A stretch of 64,000 nt of DNA from Coenobita brevimanus. Its lineage: Eukaryota > Arthropoda > Malacostraca > Decapoda > Coenobitidae. This document shows, in pieces, positions 33,299 to 44,445 of the stretch. The notes under the pieces were generated by a model. That model was given only the letters and a program-made list of their open reading frames with translations, had not been told where the DNA came from and made no database searches. Each line of letters starts with the position of its first letter. Within the stretch, counting starts at the first letter, position 1. The stretch spans positions 62,001 to 126,000 of the forward strand of contig JAVRFU010000151.1 in NCBI GenBank assembly GCA_032717465.1. Reading direction: 5' to 3'. The position numbers and the translations under genes are program-made.

Positions 33299-33300
33299 AC
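31214..33300 (-). pseudogene. LINE-F reverse transcriptase, single small-duplication frameshift
   Basis: A 557-residue frame (33300 to 31627) covers the linker and RT. It includes NNKAPGEDGLFPEMFK, EQAGFRKGRGCNDQIFIVRH, CFVDFEKAFDSVSRETMGKI, SGVIQGGVLSPLLFILVIDY and the catalytic DYADDIVLICDG. It stops just after YKVMVRS. An 11-bp segment near 31635-31650 is present twice in tandem, which shifts the frame. The coding sequence resumes at 31597 with LRRILGVKWWERIPNSRIRE and ends EALCIPEGATGND at 31214. Apart from this and the missing 5' end it is well preserved, so the insertion is young. Confidence 0.9.
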
Positions 33301-33321
33301 TTTTTAGCAACAGTAATACAT

Positions 33322-33630
33322 ATGTCACTACCAGGTTATTACTACATCAACAACGACATTGTACTTCATTTCACCGAGTCTGGCACCATCAGTGATGTTG
33401 TCAACGCCTGTAGCACTGATAAGGGTCCTCCATACTGGATGTACCTTTTTGTATTGCCTTTATATATCCTTTATATACTGGTTCTCAAGGTAATACATAG
33501 AGGTTTACCTAGTACAGAGGATTTACATGAACACCACAGGCATTCAGGTATCAGAGATGGTGCCAAACTCGGTGAAATGGAGTATAGTAAAGCTAGAAGG
33601 TTTTTAGGTTTGCAAAATGCCAATAATTAG
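33322..33630 (+). CDS. Small open frame of unknown meaning, kept in both block copies
   Basis: A 102-codon frame starting MSLPGYYYINNDIVLHFTES, with a hydrophobic middle (YLFVLPLYILYILVLKVI) and a charged end. It lies in the TSR1 intron before exon f and recurs open at 57304-57612. Because the two block copies are nearly identical overall, openness in both is weak evidence of function. No family was recognised. Confidence 0.2.
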   Translation: MSLPGYYYINNDIVLHFTESGTISDVVNACSTDKGPPYWMYLFVLPLYILYILVLKVIHRGLPSTEDLHEHHRHSGIRDGAKLGEMEYSKARRFLGLQNANN

Positions 33631-33739
33631 GTGTGACAAAGCCCTTATATTTTACAAGAGATTTATAGTCTTCATACTAAACTGGGACACAACATTCATT
33701 TTCATTGGGCATTGCTAATATGAGCAATTACATTCACAG

Positions 33740-33954
33740 TGGCTCGAGAGGATGCCATGTTTCCTGATGAAATGGATACACCAAAAACCATTCCGGCTCA
33801 GGTTCACCTTCAAAAGTTTCGTGGCCTCCAGAGCTTCCGCACTTCCCCATGGAACCCTGATGAGAACCTTCCAGAAGACTATGCCAGGATATTTCAGTTT
33901 GAAAACTTCAACCGTACCAGAAAACGGATGGTGAATGAAGAGGAGGGGGTGCTG
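33740..33954 (+). CDS. TSR1: TSR1 exon f
   Basis: The exon follows CATTCACAG. Its first two bases complete the codon left by exon e (GTG). It reads AREDAMFPDEMDTPKTIPAQ, then RGLQSFRTSPWNPDENLPED and YARIFQFENFNRTRKRM, and ends CTG|GTGAGT at a codon boundary. This is the most conserved part of TSR1 (vertebrate words MFPDEVDTP, SFRTSPWDPKENLP, YARIFQF) and opens the C-terminal domain shared with BMS1. The exons that should follow (about 350 residues) are not seen after it. Confidence 0.95.
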
Positions 33955-36095
33955 GTGAGTTTTTAATTGCAAAAACTTTCTTTGACTGTCTTATACGCTA
34001 CACTACACACACTTTCCATACTACACACCATACCCTACTACATCACAGGGGTTGACACCAGCAAGGGCATGCAACCAGAAAACTTTGTTCCCATTACCTA
34101 GTGGCAGACTTGAGGGGAGAGGCATAGCACAGGCTTCGTCAGCACACATTTGAGACTGGGATGGTATAGGGCTCTGATCTGGCCCCGCCAGAGGGTACCG
34201 AGCATTGTGGTTCCTAGGCTGCTGCTTCTGCTCAGTAGAGAGGGGCTTAAACCTGGAAGTAGCCACCCAGGAGGCTACCTTATCAATGAAAGTATAATGA
34301 CGGAGCAGTTAGTGTCAAGGGGTGCCTGTAGGGTATTCCTGTAGCTGTCCTGGCTGGGTCCCCGAGGCCACTGTCACAGCCACTGGCCATGGCTGGTGGG
34401 CTATGGATCCCTGATCCTCTGCTTGGACCTGGGGTTGTGTGTGGTGGGGCTTGTGATCTGTCTCCTCCTTTAACTACTGACATGACTTCGAAACTAAGCA
34501 CTGTAAAAAGCAAGCCTGAGGACACCAAATCACCCAAGGAGTTCAGAAGGGCATCTTGGAATGTTTATAGCTTGAAGGGTAGAAAGGGATAAGTGGTGCA
34601 GGCCCTAAACAGAAGGCAGGTTGATGCTGCGTATAGGAGGTTAGGTATAGGGGGAGTCAGCAAGGATGAATTTTGGGAAAGATGGTAGGTGTAAGATACT
34701 TTGGGAGGCAGGTGTGGACAGATATGGTGGTGTGGGCATGCCTCCAGAAGGGGAGTGGGTAGAGTGTGCTTATGTATGTGTTAAGAGTGATTATAGCATT
34801 GAAAATGTTGTTTGAAGAGCTCCTGATCTCGGTAGAATTAGCAAACACTTCACAGGTTGGCTTGGATGAGGAAGAAGAGGGTGGATTCTGGGATGATTTG
34901 TTACATGTTCTTGATATTACTGGGAATGATTAGGTTGTACTGTGGATGTGGATTTATATGGTCATGTGGGTAGAGCATCTCGAGGATAAGACAGGGTGCA
35001 TGGGAGATGTGTATAAGATACGAGGAATGTGGAAGAGGAAAGAATATTGGAATTCTGGGAGGCAGTAATCATGATTGTGTGCAACATGCATTTTAGGAAA
35101 AGAGAGTAGACTGATTGCTTTATGAGTCTGGGAACAGTAGTAGCAGCCAGACTGACTATTTTCTGGTCAGGAGAGCTAATGGAAGGTTATTGAAGGATGG
35201 TAAAGTTATAGGGAGCAAAGAGTGTGTGCAGCAACACAAATTACTGGTATGTGACATGGTATTAAAGGAGCACATAGTGAAGAAAAGGATCTTCGGCTGC
35301 ATAACAGTAAGGGATGCCTCCTATAGCGAGATGAGTGATGACCAAACAGAGCTGTAGACAGAAGTGTAAATTAGCAGTATAGAGCTCTCAAGAACAGTCT
35401 CTTGAGAGTTTCTGATTCGGTGTGTGGATGGACAAGGAGCCCACCAAGATACAGGGTTACACGATGGTGGGACGAGGGTGTACAAGCCGCAGTTAAGGAG
35501 AAATGAAGACTTTTCCAGGAATGGAAAAAGGGATGATAACAGAGAGGAATACTTGGCTGCCAAGCATTGGGCCAGAAAGGGGTGTGTACAGTGCAAACTC
35601 TGAGTCTCAGAGACTTTTACTGGATAACCAAATCAGGGTTGGAAGGAGGAATATGGTATTTAAGGTGGCAAATCAGATGAAGAGGGAAAACAGGGATATC
35701 ATAGGTTGGCAGTGTGTGAAGAATGATGAAGGACAGGTAGTGGTGGACAGTGAGGATATTAAAAAGATGCCTGGAGAGAGTATTTATAACTGGTTGCTGA
35801 AGAAGGAGTTTGACTGCAACAAGGAAGGGTTGGAGTCAGTGGATCCAGTGTTTGGTCCTTGGTCTTTGATTGCTGCTGCTACCGTGAGCATGGCAATACA
35901 CAGCATGCAGTTGGGGAAGGTGGCGGGTATGTCTGGGATGACTGGTGGAACGCTGAAGACCTCGGGAGAGATAGGAGTGGGTTTAGTTGCTGATTTGATA
36001 AATATGATCATATATGAGTGTGTTGTTGCAGATGACTGGCTGGAGAGTGTGATTGTATATGTCTGTGAGGGGAAAATGGAAATTATAAAGGCATA

Positions 36096-36875
36096 CCATC
36101 CACTCAGTCAGTGTGGTGCTGCTTTGGGTGTCTGCCCTTTTCTATCTTCTTTCCTTCCTCTTCTGTCATTCTTTCCTCTTACTTCTGCCTTTGGGTGACT
36201 CTACACTGAGTGACAAGCCAAATGGTTTCCTGTATGCCAGGAAACCATTTACTACGTTGGGTGGTAATCATATTACCAGATTATGGCATCTGGTGGTTTA
36301 GTGGGTAATTAAGGTGCCCCAGTCAGATTGAATGTGTGTAGGTTTATAACCAAAGGGTGGTTAGGGTTTATTGTTCATGTAATGCCACGTAGGGATGAGT
36401 GAGGCTGGTCACTCTCATCTTAACCCGTTAACTGCTCATGGCAGTTTTTTGGAGGTGTCCGTGGTGCACAGACATAGGGGTAAAAATGAAATTTCCCAAA
36501 GGTGAAGTTTTGTGTTAGGAATTGAGAAAACACATGCCAAAGTATATAGTAACGAAATATTAGCTCAATATTTACCTTGGTAAAGCCATGGATGAACATT
36601 GAAGTGTCTGATTCCCTGTTGGAATGTATGGTTTTCGTTTTCTTTTTCGGTTTTGATTTCGGTTTTGAAGGCTCAAACGTGCTTGCATGGGTCGGCCTTG
36701 GTCACCATGGCACTATATTCGAAATTCACCTGCGCAGCCAGGGCTGTATTGAGCAATTGCACTCGGAACAACTTAGGATGTATAGAGCAGTTAACGGGTT
36801 AAATGTCAGGACCAATTTGCCTAGCCCCAGGTTCCTATGCTCCTCATGGGGCGACATGCGATTGAATGATGGATG
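36096..36875 (+). mobile_element. SINE-X inserted in LINE-B and itself split by a MITE
   Basis: The LINE-B reading GNYKGI (ending at 36095) continues as KLLDQIMK at 36876, which fixes the insertion point. SINE-X starts CCATCCACTCAGTCAGTGTG and ends in GATGGATGGATGG. Its TTAA in CTCATCTTAAATGTC is the target of the piggyBac-like MITE at 36424-36798. Confidence 0.85.
36424..36798. mobile_element. piggyBac-like MITE with TTAA target duplication
   Basis: Ends CCCGTTAACTGCTC and GAGCAGTTAACGGG are perfect 14-bp terminal inverted repeats. TTAA lies outside both (36420-36423, 36799-36802), and other SINE-X copies have a single TTAA there. TTAA duplication with CCC-starting ends is the piggyBac hallmark. 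No transposase frame is present in the 375 bp. The interior at about 36630-36712 is the LINE-B 3' end in antisense (complement of GACCAAGGCCGACGCATGCA and the AAACG tail). Confidence 0.88.
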
Positions 36876-37289
36876 GATGGATAAAACTTTTGGACCAGAT
36901 AATGAAGGTAATTCAGAGAGTCCTAAAAGGTATGATTAGGGAAAGAGTGAATATTGATGAGATGCAGCTTCAGTTTGTACCAGGCAGTGAGACCACTGAT
37001 GCCATATTTATTGTCCAGCAGATTCAGGGAAAATATTGAGGAGAGGAGAGGGAGCTGTACAGTACCTTGTTTTTTGGAGAAAGCCATTGACATGGTTCCT
37101 AGAGAGGTGGTGTGGCGAAGTTGGCAATGAGAAAGCTTGGTATCGAGAAGTGGGTGGTTACAGTGGTTATGACTAAGTATGTGGGTGCTAGCACCCAGGT
37201 GAGAGTGAATGGAAATTTGAGTGATGAGCTTTCCGTGAATGTTTGCATCCGTCAAGGGTCAGTCTTAAGCCCTGTATTATTTGTCATGG

Positions 37290-37381
37290 TGCTCTCATCT
37301 TAAATGTCAGGACCAACTTGCCTAGCCCGGGGCTCCTGCACTCCTTGTGGGGCAACGTAGGATTGGATGATGGATGGATGG
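37290..37381 (+). mobile_element. 5'-truncated SINE-X inserted in LINE-B
   Basis: Only the last 90 or so bases of SINE-X are present (CTCATCTTAAATGTCAGGAC to GATGGATGGATGG). The insert interrupts the LINE-B codons PVLFVMVL/ETLSHDF, with GCT on both sides as a possible short target repeat. This 5' truncation supports copying by a LINE-type mechanism. Confidence 0.8.
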
Positions 37382-38411
37382 CTTGAGACTCTATCACATG
37401 ACTTCAGAGATGGACTCATGGGAGAGATTGTATGCTGATGACTTGGTGCTGATTGCAGAGAATGAAAAGGAGACAGAGGAAGAGTTAAGAAATGGAGAGA
37501 CAGAATGGGGAACAAGAGTTTGAGAGTAAAATGCGGTTAAACAAAAGATATCTAGGGCTGGTGGTGGTACTGTCAACACATAGCAAGTGTGGCCATGTGT
37601 GGCATGCCACAAGATTGTGGGAAGTAACTCCATCTTGTGCAGTGTTTTGTGATAAGTGGCTGCATAAGAGATGTAGTGACATCAGATGTTGACAAAAAAA
37701 TAATGTTGATTTCATGGGTGTCATGTTTCAGGGAGAGCATGTAGAGAATGTCAGGTGTGAAAGGATTCATCTTGCTGGTGAGTTGCTTGAGCGTATGGAA
37801 GAGTTTTGTTGTTTGGGGGATATGTTATGTGCTGGAGTGTGAGACTGGAGCTAGCTTTGTAGCCATGGCATGGTTGGAAGGTATTTAGGGAGATGTTGCC
37901 CCTTCTGACATCGAGAGGGCTCTCCCTTCATGCTAAGAGTTCTTTGTACATGGCGTGTGTTAGGAATGTATTGCTGTTTGGTAATGAGACCTGGGCAGTA
38001 AAGGAAGAGGATATTCGTAAGCTCATACATACAGAAATGACAGTGATTAGATGGATTTGTAGTGCTTCCTTGAATGTGAGGCCAGGGGGGCTAGGATTAC
38101 AATTGAAGATCTGAAAGGAAGGATGTGACTGGATTGTATTGGTGTTGTGATGAGGAGGGGTAAATTGAGATGGTTTGGGCGTGTTGAGAGAATGGAGGAT
38201 AACAGTTGGGTGCAGAAGGTGAGATATGGAAATGTGGGGGGTGGGGTTGCAAGGGGCAAACTGAAGAAGTCCTGGGACAAGGCCATAGAGTGTAAGCTTA
38301 GGGATAAGGGACTGAATAGGGAGGCTGCCAGAGATCGAGCAGCGTGGAGAGCTGCCATTAGGTGACGAAGTTCAGCGCTTGCAAGCATGTTGGAGCCTTT
38401 ATAAACAGTAT

Positions 38412-38632
38412 GAATAATTCAAACAGAAAAACCTTACTACTTCACGCTAAAGTTTGTTTTCCATATTCTTCTTATTATTTTTATGGTGATAAATGATTGC
38501 CACAGTGGTAGTAAATGATGTTTGCACTCCCCAGGCTCATGGCCTTTGGTTCCTTCTTCCTCGTATATTTAAAAAAAAAAAAAAAAAAAAAAAAGTGGCA
38601 CTGGTGACAGAGAGATGTCATCTTGTGGTACA

Positions 38633-38669
<37 letters not shown>

Positions 38670-39187
38670 ATCTTGTGGTGCACTAAAGAGATGCAGAAAC
38701 CATCGTGGAATGATATGTTTGGAATGAAATTATCCTCTTCTTTGCTGATTTATCCAAATGTAACTTAAATTTTCATAAAATAATTTATCCTAACCTAATT
38801 TAATATATTTTATGCTAAGCTAAACAGATTTATCCTAACCTAACCTAACCTAACCCATCCCTTAAATACAGCAATTGTGTTTCCCTTGTTTATTGATGGA
38901 TTCATTCCTAACATGAAAGCTCACTTTTGTACATCTTTTCAAAGTCACTGAATCAATTCAAAGGCAGGTCAAAATTTGTGGTAATACAATGTTTAAGAGG
39001 TGGTCCAATGTCTCCTTCACTCATTACCCCAAAATTCATTTGGGTTTCAATTTTTGCATGTTTGGTTAAGTTACTGTTGGTTAGGTTAGGTTAGGCTGTG
39101 TTAGGTGATGGTTAAGTAATGGTTAGGTTAGACTGGGTTTGATTTGGTTAGGCTGAGTGTGGGTAGGGTAGGTTATTTTTGGTTGGG
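38412..39187. repeat. Simple-repeat cluster, including inverted CCTAA/TTAGG arrays
   Basis: It holds an A-run (about 38571-38594), a CA array (38639-38668), four CCTAA units near 38834-38857 and further CCTAA words nearby. TTAGG units follow at about 39082-39098 in the opposite orientation. TTAGG is the usual arthropod telomere unit, but these short arrays are interstitial and also common in crustacean microsatellites. Confidence 0.7.
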
Positions 39188-39391
39188 CTGGTTTACTGGG
39201 TATTGAAGGTGCTCCAGTTGGATTGAGCCTGTGTAAGTTTGTATCCAAGGGGTGTTTGGGGTTTATTCCTCATGTAATGTCACTCAGGGATGAATGAGGC
39301 TGGTCACTCTTCTTCAGTGTCAGGATCAACTTGCCTAACCTTGGGTTCCTATGCTCCTCATAGGGCAACATGGGGTTGGATGGCGGATGGT
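39188..39391 (+). mobile_element. SINE-X copy, 5'-truncated, followed by a TA array
   Basis: It starts at the tRNA-like box A region (GGTTTACTGGGTATTGAAGG) and includes the GGCTGGTCACTC block and TTGCCTAACCTTGGG. It ends GGATGGCGGATGG, then TA repeats at 39395-39417 (22 bp here, longer in the second copy). Confidence 0.75.
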
Positions 39392-39417
39392 TGTTATATA
39401 TATATATATATATATAT

Positions 39418-39626
39418 GAATGACTGACTAAGAGGGCGTATGTTGGTGAAGTGGTGGGAGGCGGAGACCGAGGATGAGGTGGAAGGATGGAGCTGAGAGG
39501 TATTTGAGGGAGGGGGGAGTGGGCTGGGGGGAGGGCAGTTAAATGGTGGGTGACAGAGCGACTTGGAGGCGTTTTGTCTGTGGCCACCCCTTGCAGGATT
39601 GGGGCGTCGGTCTGTAGGTAGATAGA
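39418..39626 (+). mobile_element. Divergent LINE-A 3' fragment
   Basis: The words AAGAGGGCGTATGTTGGTGA, CGACTTGGAGGCGTTTTGTC and TGTGGCCACCCC match the LINE-A coding end with many differences, followed by TAGATAGATA. The Tigger that follows uses a TA of this tail as its target. A relative lies at 44690-45015 (minus strand). Confidence 0.8.
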
Positions 39627-39628
39627 TA

Positions 39629-42600
39629 CAGTAATCTTCCCATTATCCAATGTAATACAGCCAAAGGCATGTCCGGAAAGTGGGTCCTTCTGGATAATGG
39701 GCCCCTGCCTCCTGGACCGCTACTTATGGACTCTAACCCAGCCTAACTCAGGAAACCACCTACATAACTACCTACCAGACCTGCATAGCACCTATTTAAG
39801 GCCCTAATCACACAAATAAAGGACAGAAAGCATGAAATAAACAAAAAGGAACCAGAGAAAGAGGATTTAGAGGTGAGTATGGAAAATACTGTACAGTATT
39901 TAGCATTATCCAGGGTACTTACAACAAGTCCGTGGCCGTCGCGATGAATAACCTGCCCCCTCTCAGACTCTGACAGTAATAAGGTGCACCTGAAGCACCA
40001 ACAGTAATCCAGTGTTGCACTACACTTAATCATGTGCACTCTGAACTCAAGTCTTAACACTGTGCATTCTTTTTTCATTTGTGCTTTACTTGACTCTCAC
40101 CACTGTTACACTCTGCACTGCACTGAAGCCTTTCCACTCTGAATTCTAATTTCTTAACACTGCGCATTCTTTTCTCACCTAACCTCTAGGCTGCTGAGAG
40201 CTCTGAGCTAAGTCATGCCCTGGTGCGGCTATTTTCCGTTAACATTCATTAAGAGCCTTCTGAGAGGTTTGTAGCAATCTGTCGAATGGTCCTTCTCAGA
40301 TGCTTGCAACAACCAAGGGGTTAAGCTCTACTGAACCTGACTCTCAACAGTGTTGCACTCTGCATTTAAGTCTTTGCACTCTGAATTCTAATTTCTTAAC
40401 ACTGCGCATTATGTTCTTTACACTGCATAGCACTGTAAATTCCTGTGTGGTCTAGTGGTAAGTTTTTGCTGTTTATTCACTCTCAGAGTCCAAGAGTAGG
40501 TGGTGCAGGTGGCCGAGGGGCACATCACTGGGACGTTGTGATGGACTACCCACTGCAGGCAAGTTCGAAGACAGGCACAACCCCACGTCCAGTGGCGACT
40601 CCACCGTGGCTGATGTGCTGGGCTGTGGCTCGGAGGTGGAAGACCTGTCTTGGGGAGGCAGTGGTGTGGAGCCAGGGCTGGGCACAGTAGGGGTCACGGC
40701 CTGAAGAAAGTGTCAGTGGTTGATTGACGTAAGGAATGGCGATTCTGGCGATTGATGATAAGCTGCCTGAAAGCGCGCACTTCCTCCACAAGCCCCAAGG
40801 GCCCCATCTCCCTGTCGCAGTCCGGGTGTTCCGGGTAGTCGAGAACAAACTCGACGTGCTCCTGGAGTGCACTTAGCTTGGGGATGGCTGGAGTAGTGGC
40901 ACGCTGAGAAGAGTCCACATCATCGTCGCTGTCCTCGCTGGAATCTTCAAGCTGGGTACCTGTACTGGCAGCTGAAGATGCGATCTTGATATCAGACATG
41001 ATCTCATACCCAGGATCACCCTCGTCGTCATCCAATCACTCATGCACATCGTCCACGTCAACGTTGTTGCCAGCCGCACGAAGACGTGCATGGAAGTCAT
41101 CCACGTCAAAACCTAGAAAGTCATGCAGCACATCGGCTCTGAAGCAGGTGAGACAAACCCCTTTCCAGAGTCTTAACAGAGCTTTCCCTCAAGTTGTGGT
41201 CCAGTTGTAGATGGCTGACTTGATGTTGTAGCGGCGAATGTTTTCCACAGTTTGCTGGCCTCGCGTGTCCCGTCCCTCCCTGTTCTCGTCCTCGAGAACA
41301 ACCATCACCTCGTCCAGGAACTTCCTTTGGTACAGCCTCTTCGTTGCCACGATCACTTCTTGGTCCATTGGTTGGATGAGAGCAGTTGTATTAGGTGGCA
41401 AAAACATGCACCTAATGCACCCATTCTCAGCCACCAAGTCCTTGTCGGACGGATGCACTGGTGCATTGTCCAGAAGAAGGGAGGCCTTTACCTGGTTGCG
41501 TGGGATTCCCAGTGTGTTCATCTGGTAACGGATGACCTCCTTGACGAAGTGGCGGTGAAACTGGTCTTTGAAGATCTTGGCTGTGAACCAAGCCTTCACA
41601 GAATGGTACCAAATGACAGGAAGGACATCCATCACCCCATGAAGACACCAAGGCTGCTTTGCAAGGCCAACAATAACGGGCTTGAGCCAGTGCTTGCCAT
41701 TAGCATTGGTACAACACAAAGCAGATATCCGTTGCATGCAAAGCTTGCGGCCCGTCACACGCTTCTCCGTCTCCTGTGCTGGAGTGTTCATTGGCATCGA
41801 GCAATAGAATAGACCAGTTTCATCGGTTGTAAACTTGACCGAGAGTGATGCCCTCCCTGTCGATCAAGCCCTTCATCTTCTGCCGAAACTCTTTTACTCC
41901 TCCCTATTGGCATCCAGAGCTTTGCCATGGGCCTTATGGTTGGCAAGGCCATGCCGTAACTTGAAAGTAAGAAGCCAACCCTTGGATGCTTTGAAGTCTG
42001 GGGTGTCGTGTAACCTTGTGAACTTCTCAGCAGCAGCCTTCAAATCTGTACCACGCACCATCACACCAGCAGCACATTGTTGTCGGTACCAAATCGGCAT
42101 GGAGCAGTTGATTTCTGCAAATGGGGAAGTGAACATAACCTACCTCTCCACGTTGCGTTTGGTCTTCGATGTGAAGTCAGCCGTGTATGGGTGAGCTTGT
42201 CCTGGGATCTCTTGATATCAAACAATGTAGAGTGGGCCAGGTTAAATTCACAGAGGATGCATGACATTGACCATCCCGCATCCACCTTGTCCAATATCAC
42301 CCTATCGCCCTCTTCTTCTCCAGGGTCAGAACCACTCATTTCCTCTTCTTGGGCGGCGGGGCCATCATCACACACACAAGGGGCAGGAGGGGAACAGCAG
42401 AGCCTGCAGCAGGTAGGGCACCACCACAAAAGCAAGCGCATGGGCTGCCATGGTGATGAGCGTGCACTCACGACAATGGATGAGCGGTAAGTGGGGAGGA
42501 GGCAGTGTCACCCTGCCAGACGTCGACGGAACTACTGTACTTGGCAAAACACAGCTGGTCCTCGCCGCGCGCCAAGTTCAAATTACGTGTGAAAAAAAAT

Positions 42601-42691
42601 CGGATTTTTAAAACATTTTTTACTTTTGGGGGGCAATTTGGGGGTTACGAAGTCCCGGGCCCAAAATGTCTGAATAGTGGGCAGATTACTA
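39629..42691 (-). mobile_element. Tigger/pogo transposon with degraded transposase
   Basis: The left end CAGTAATCTTCCCATTATCC is an imperfect inverted match of the right end, whose complement reads TAGTAATCTGCCCACTATTC. TA flanks both sides (39627-39628, 42692-42693). The 3063 bp contain a transposase on the minus strand. The corresponding element in block copy 2 starts at 63624 and runs off the window. Confidence 0.88.
40546..42471 (-). pseudogene. Tigger (CENP-B-like) transposase, frameshifted
   Basis: N- to C-terminal on the minus strand: a helix-turn-helix piece CEFNLAHSTLFDIKRSQDKL near 42210, and a CENP-B-type DNA-binding piece WYRQQCAAGVMVRGTDLKAA near 42080. The DDE domain shows TDETGLFYCSMP near 41830, LLLDNAPVHPSDKDLV near 41470 and FLPPNTTALIQPMDQEVIV near 41375. 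The three Asp of the pogo DDD triad are visible. An acidic tail lies near 41000. Two or more frameshifts lie between 41797 and 41894 and another near 42100, so no complete protein is made. Confidence 0.85.
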
Positions 42692-42769
42692 TAGATATTT
42701 TTAAGGTAAAGCTAAGGTATGAATATGTAAGGTTAGGCATCTAGTAATAAATTTTGGTAGATCTGAGTA

Positions 42770-42889
42770 TATGAGGGAGGGGGGTGTGAATTGGGAGCAG
42801 GGCAGTGAAAAGGCGGGAGACAGGGCGACTTGGAGGCAATTTGTTTGTGGCCACCCCAAACGGGATTGAGGCGTCTGGCAATAGATAAA
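42770..42889 (+). mobile_element. Very short LINE-A insertion with 12-bp target duplication
   Basis: Only the last 120 bases of LINE-A are present, ending CAATAGATAAA. TAGATCTGAGTA is duplicated perfectly at 42758-42769 and 42890-42901. The target itself contains TAGAT, so the ATAG tail could have primed on it. Confidence 0.92.
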
Positions 42890-43020
42890 TAGATCTGAGT
42901 AGATTTAGAAACTGCCATAATACTTGAAAAACAAGCAGGAGTGAATCAGAATGAACATTGATAAAAAGAACAGGGAAAGCAAAATCAGTAGTATGCAGTC
43001 ATTTACCACCATTAAAATTA

Positions 43021-43321
43021 TTAGAAGAGGTGAGACAAGCTTTGGTGCAAAAGAAAGCAAACATATAGTGAGTGGATAGGAAGCGGAGGCATGAAGGAAA
43101 TTGAGAGAAGGAAGTTATATATAGAGAAGAAGAAGAGAGGTGAAAAGATTAATAAGAAGAGAGAGGATGAGGAGTTTGGAAGGAATTTGAGTGTAAAGTG
43201 GAAGAAATGTAAGAAAATGTTCTGGAAGAAGGTAAAGAGAGTTAGATAGGTTAATAAAGATAAAAGTGGCTGATTGCTAGTGGAGAAGGGAGAAAAAGTG
43301 AGCAGATGGAGGGAACACTTT
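43021..43321 (+). mobile_element. LINE-A internal fragment (linker region)
   Basis: It matches the start of the copy at 1285-1500 (GGAATTTGAGTGTAAAGTGG, AAATGTTCTGGAA, GTGAGCAGATGGAG) and extends a little further 5'. It is cut on the right by the GAT tail of an inverted LINE-E copy. Its frame has stops. Confidence 0.75.
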
Positions 43322-44445
43322 ATCATTATCATCATCATCATCATCCGGACCTCCTCTCCCACCCTAGGGCAAGGTGAGGAGTAGCACGTCCAGACAGCCT
43401 AAATTTGCCCAGTCCAATGGGCCACAAATCCATTCTCTCATCATTCAAGCCCCCAGAATCCTGGCTGTATCTGATATCCCAAAAACATTCACCTCATTCT
43501 GTAGCTTCACATAAATGTATCAGATAGAGTCAGTCCAGACCCTGTCACATTAAAAAGGGATGACAAATCACTGATCATGTATTGCTTCTCACAACATTCA
43601 TCCAGCCAGCTCGATCTCTTGGCAGTCCCCTAGCCTCATCAACATCCATACCTCTCATCCTCACACACTCATCCACCATATCCCTCCACCTTCTCTTTGG
43701 GCTGCCTCATCTTCTCCCTCCTTCAGATTTGCTCAGATATACCTTTTTCAACACTCGTTTGTTATCCATTCTCTCCACATGACCATACCATCTCAGACCA
43801 CTCTCTTTGATTCCTGTGTCCACAGACTTTCTCACATCGCATCTTTCATGAATCACATTACATAGTATCCTGTCCACTGTCTGTACTCCACATACATTCC
43901 TCAGCAGTCCCATCTCCACTGCTCCTACTCTTGACTTTTCATTTCCATGCCACACCATAGTCTCACATCCATATGTTAAAGTTGACACTAACAGTCCTTC
44001 ATGTAAGCCTCGTGTAGCTGCAACACTCAAGCCTCTGTTTCTTATCAAGGACTTCGTTGCACCAGCTACTTTTCTTCCTTATGTCACACTACTTTCAACT
44101 TCTTTTGCACATTTTCCTCTCTTTTCTATCACTGTACCCAGGTATTTGAACTCTCTCACCAATTCCAGTCTCTCTCCATACACTAACATCACACTGGGAG
44201 TCACCTTCTCACTCAGTAACCATCACTTTACTCTTTTCTGCATTTACTCTCAAGGCACGATGCTCACAGACATCAGCACAACTCTGCACTAGCCTACTAA
44301 GTTCTTGTCTGGTGCTTGTAAGCAGTACTGCATCATCAGCATACAACAAATTTGAGATATTCCATCCATCACCATTCATTACCAATGCCATTCCTCTCTC
44401 CATTACTCATGTTTTTACTTCTCTCATCACCCCATCCATATACTG
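43322..44445 (-). mobile_element. LINE-E copy, 5'-truncated, with GAT tail
   Basis: Minus strand: the RT piece YADDAVLLTSTRQELSRLVQ (44209-44403) keeps an intact YADD box. The C-terminal piece VGAVEMGLLRNVCGVQTVD and GLRWYGHVERMDNKRVLKKV (43707-44048) follows, then the 3' untranslated region and an ATC/GAT array at 43323-43344. Better preserved than the copy at 13802-16745. Confidence 0.87.

Larger units (their letters stand above)
34040..38411 (+). mobile_element. LINE-B, longest copy, with nested insertions
   Basis: From about 34530 it shows a decayed endonuclease (FRRASWNVYSLKGRKG) and further fragments up to the linker at about 35500. The RT start (FGPWSLIAAATVSMAIHSMQ near 35850) follows. 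SINE-X splits it at 36095/36876 and a truncated SINE-X splits it at 37290-37381. The rest runs to the normal 3' end. The GC-richer stretch 34040-34530 is probably its 5' untranslated region, so the left border is approximate. Numerous stops make it inactive. Confidence 0.8.
25612..40005. repeat. Large duplicated block, copy 1
   Basis: From the end of LINE-A onward, this stretch matches 48258-64000 in order and orientation with few substitutions. Exceptions are LINE-F (only here, 31211-33298), LINE-D (only in copy 2), and several small indels and homopolymer length changes. It contains TSR1 exon f. The true right end is unknown because copy 2 is cut by the window. Confidence 0.95.

Noticed and set aside
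40546..42471. Domesticated CENP-B or jerky-like host gene
   Set aside because: The DDD catalytic residues are visible but several frameshifts break the protein, and terminal repeats with TA duplications surround it, so it is a decaying Tigger transposon.
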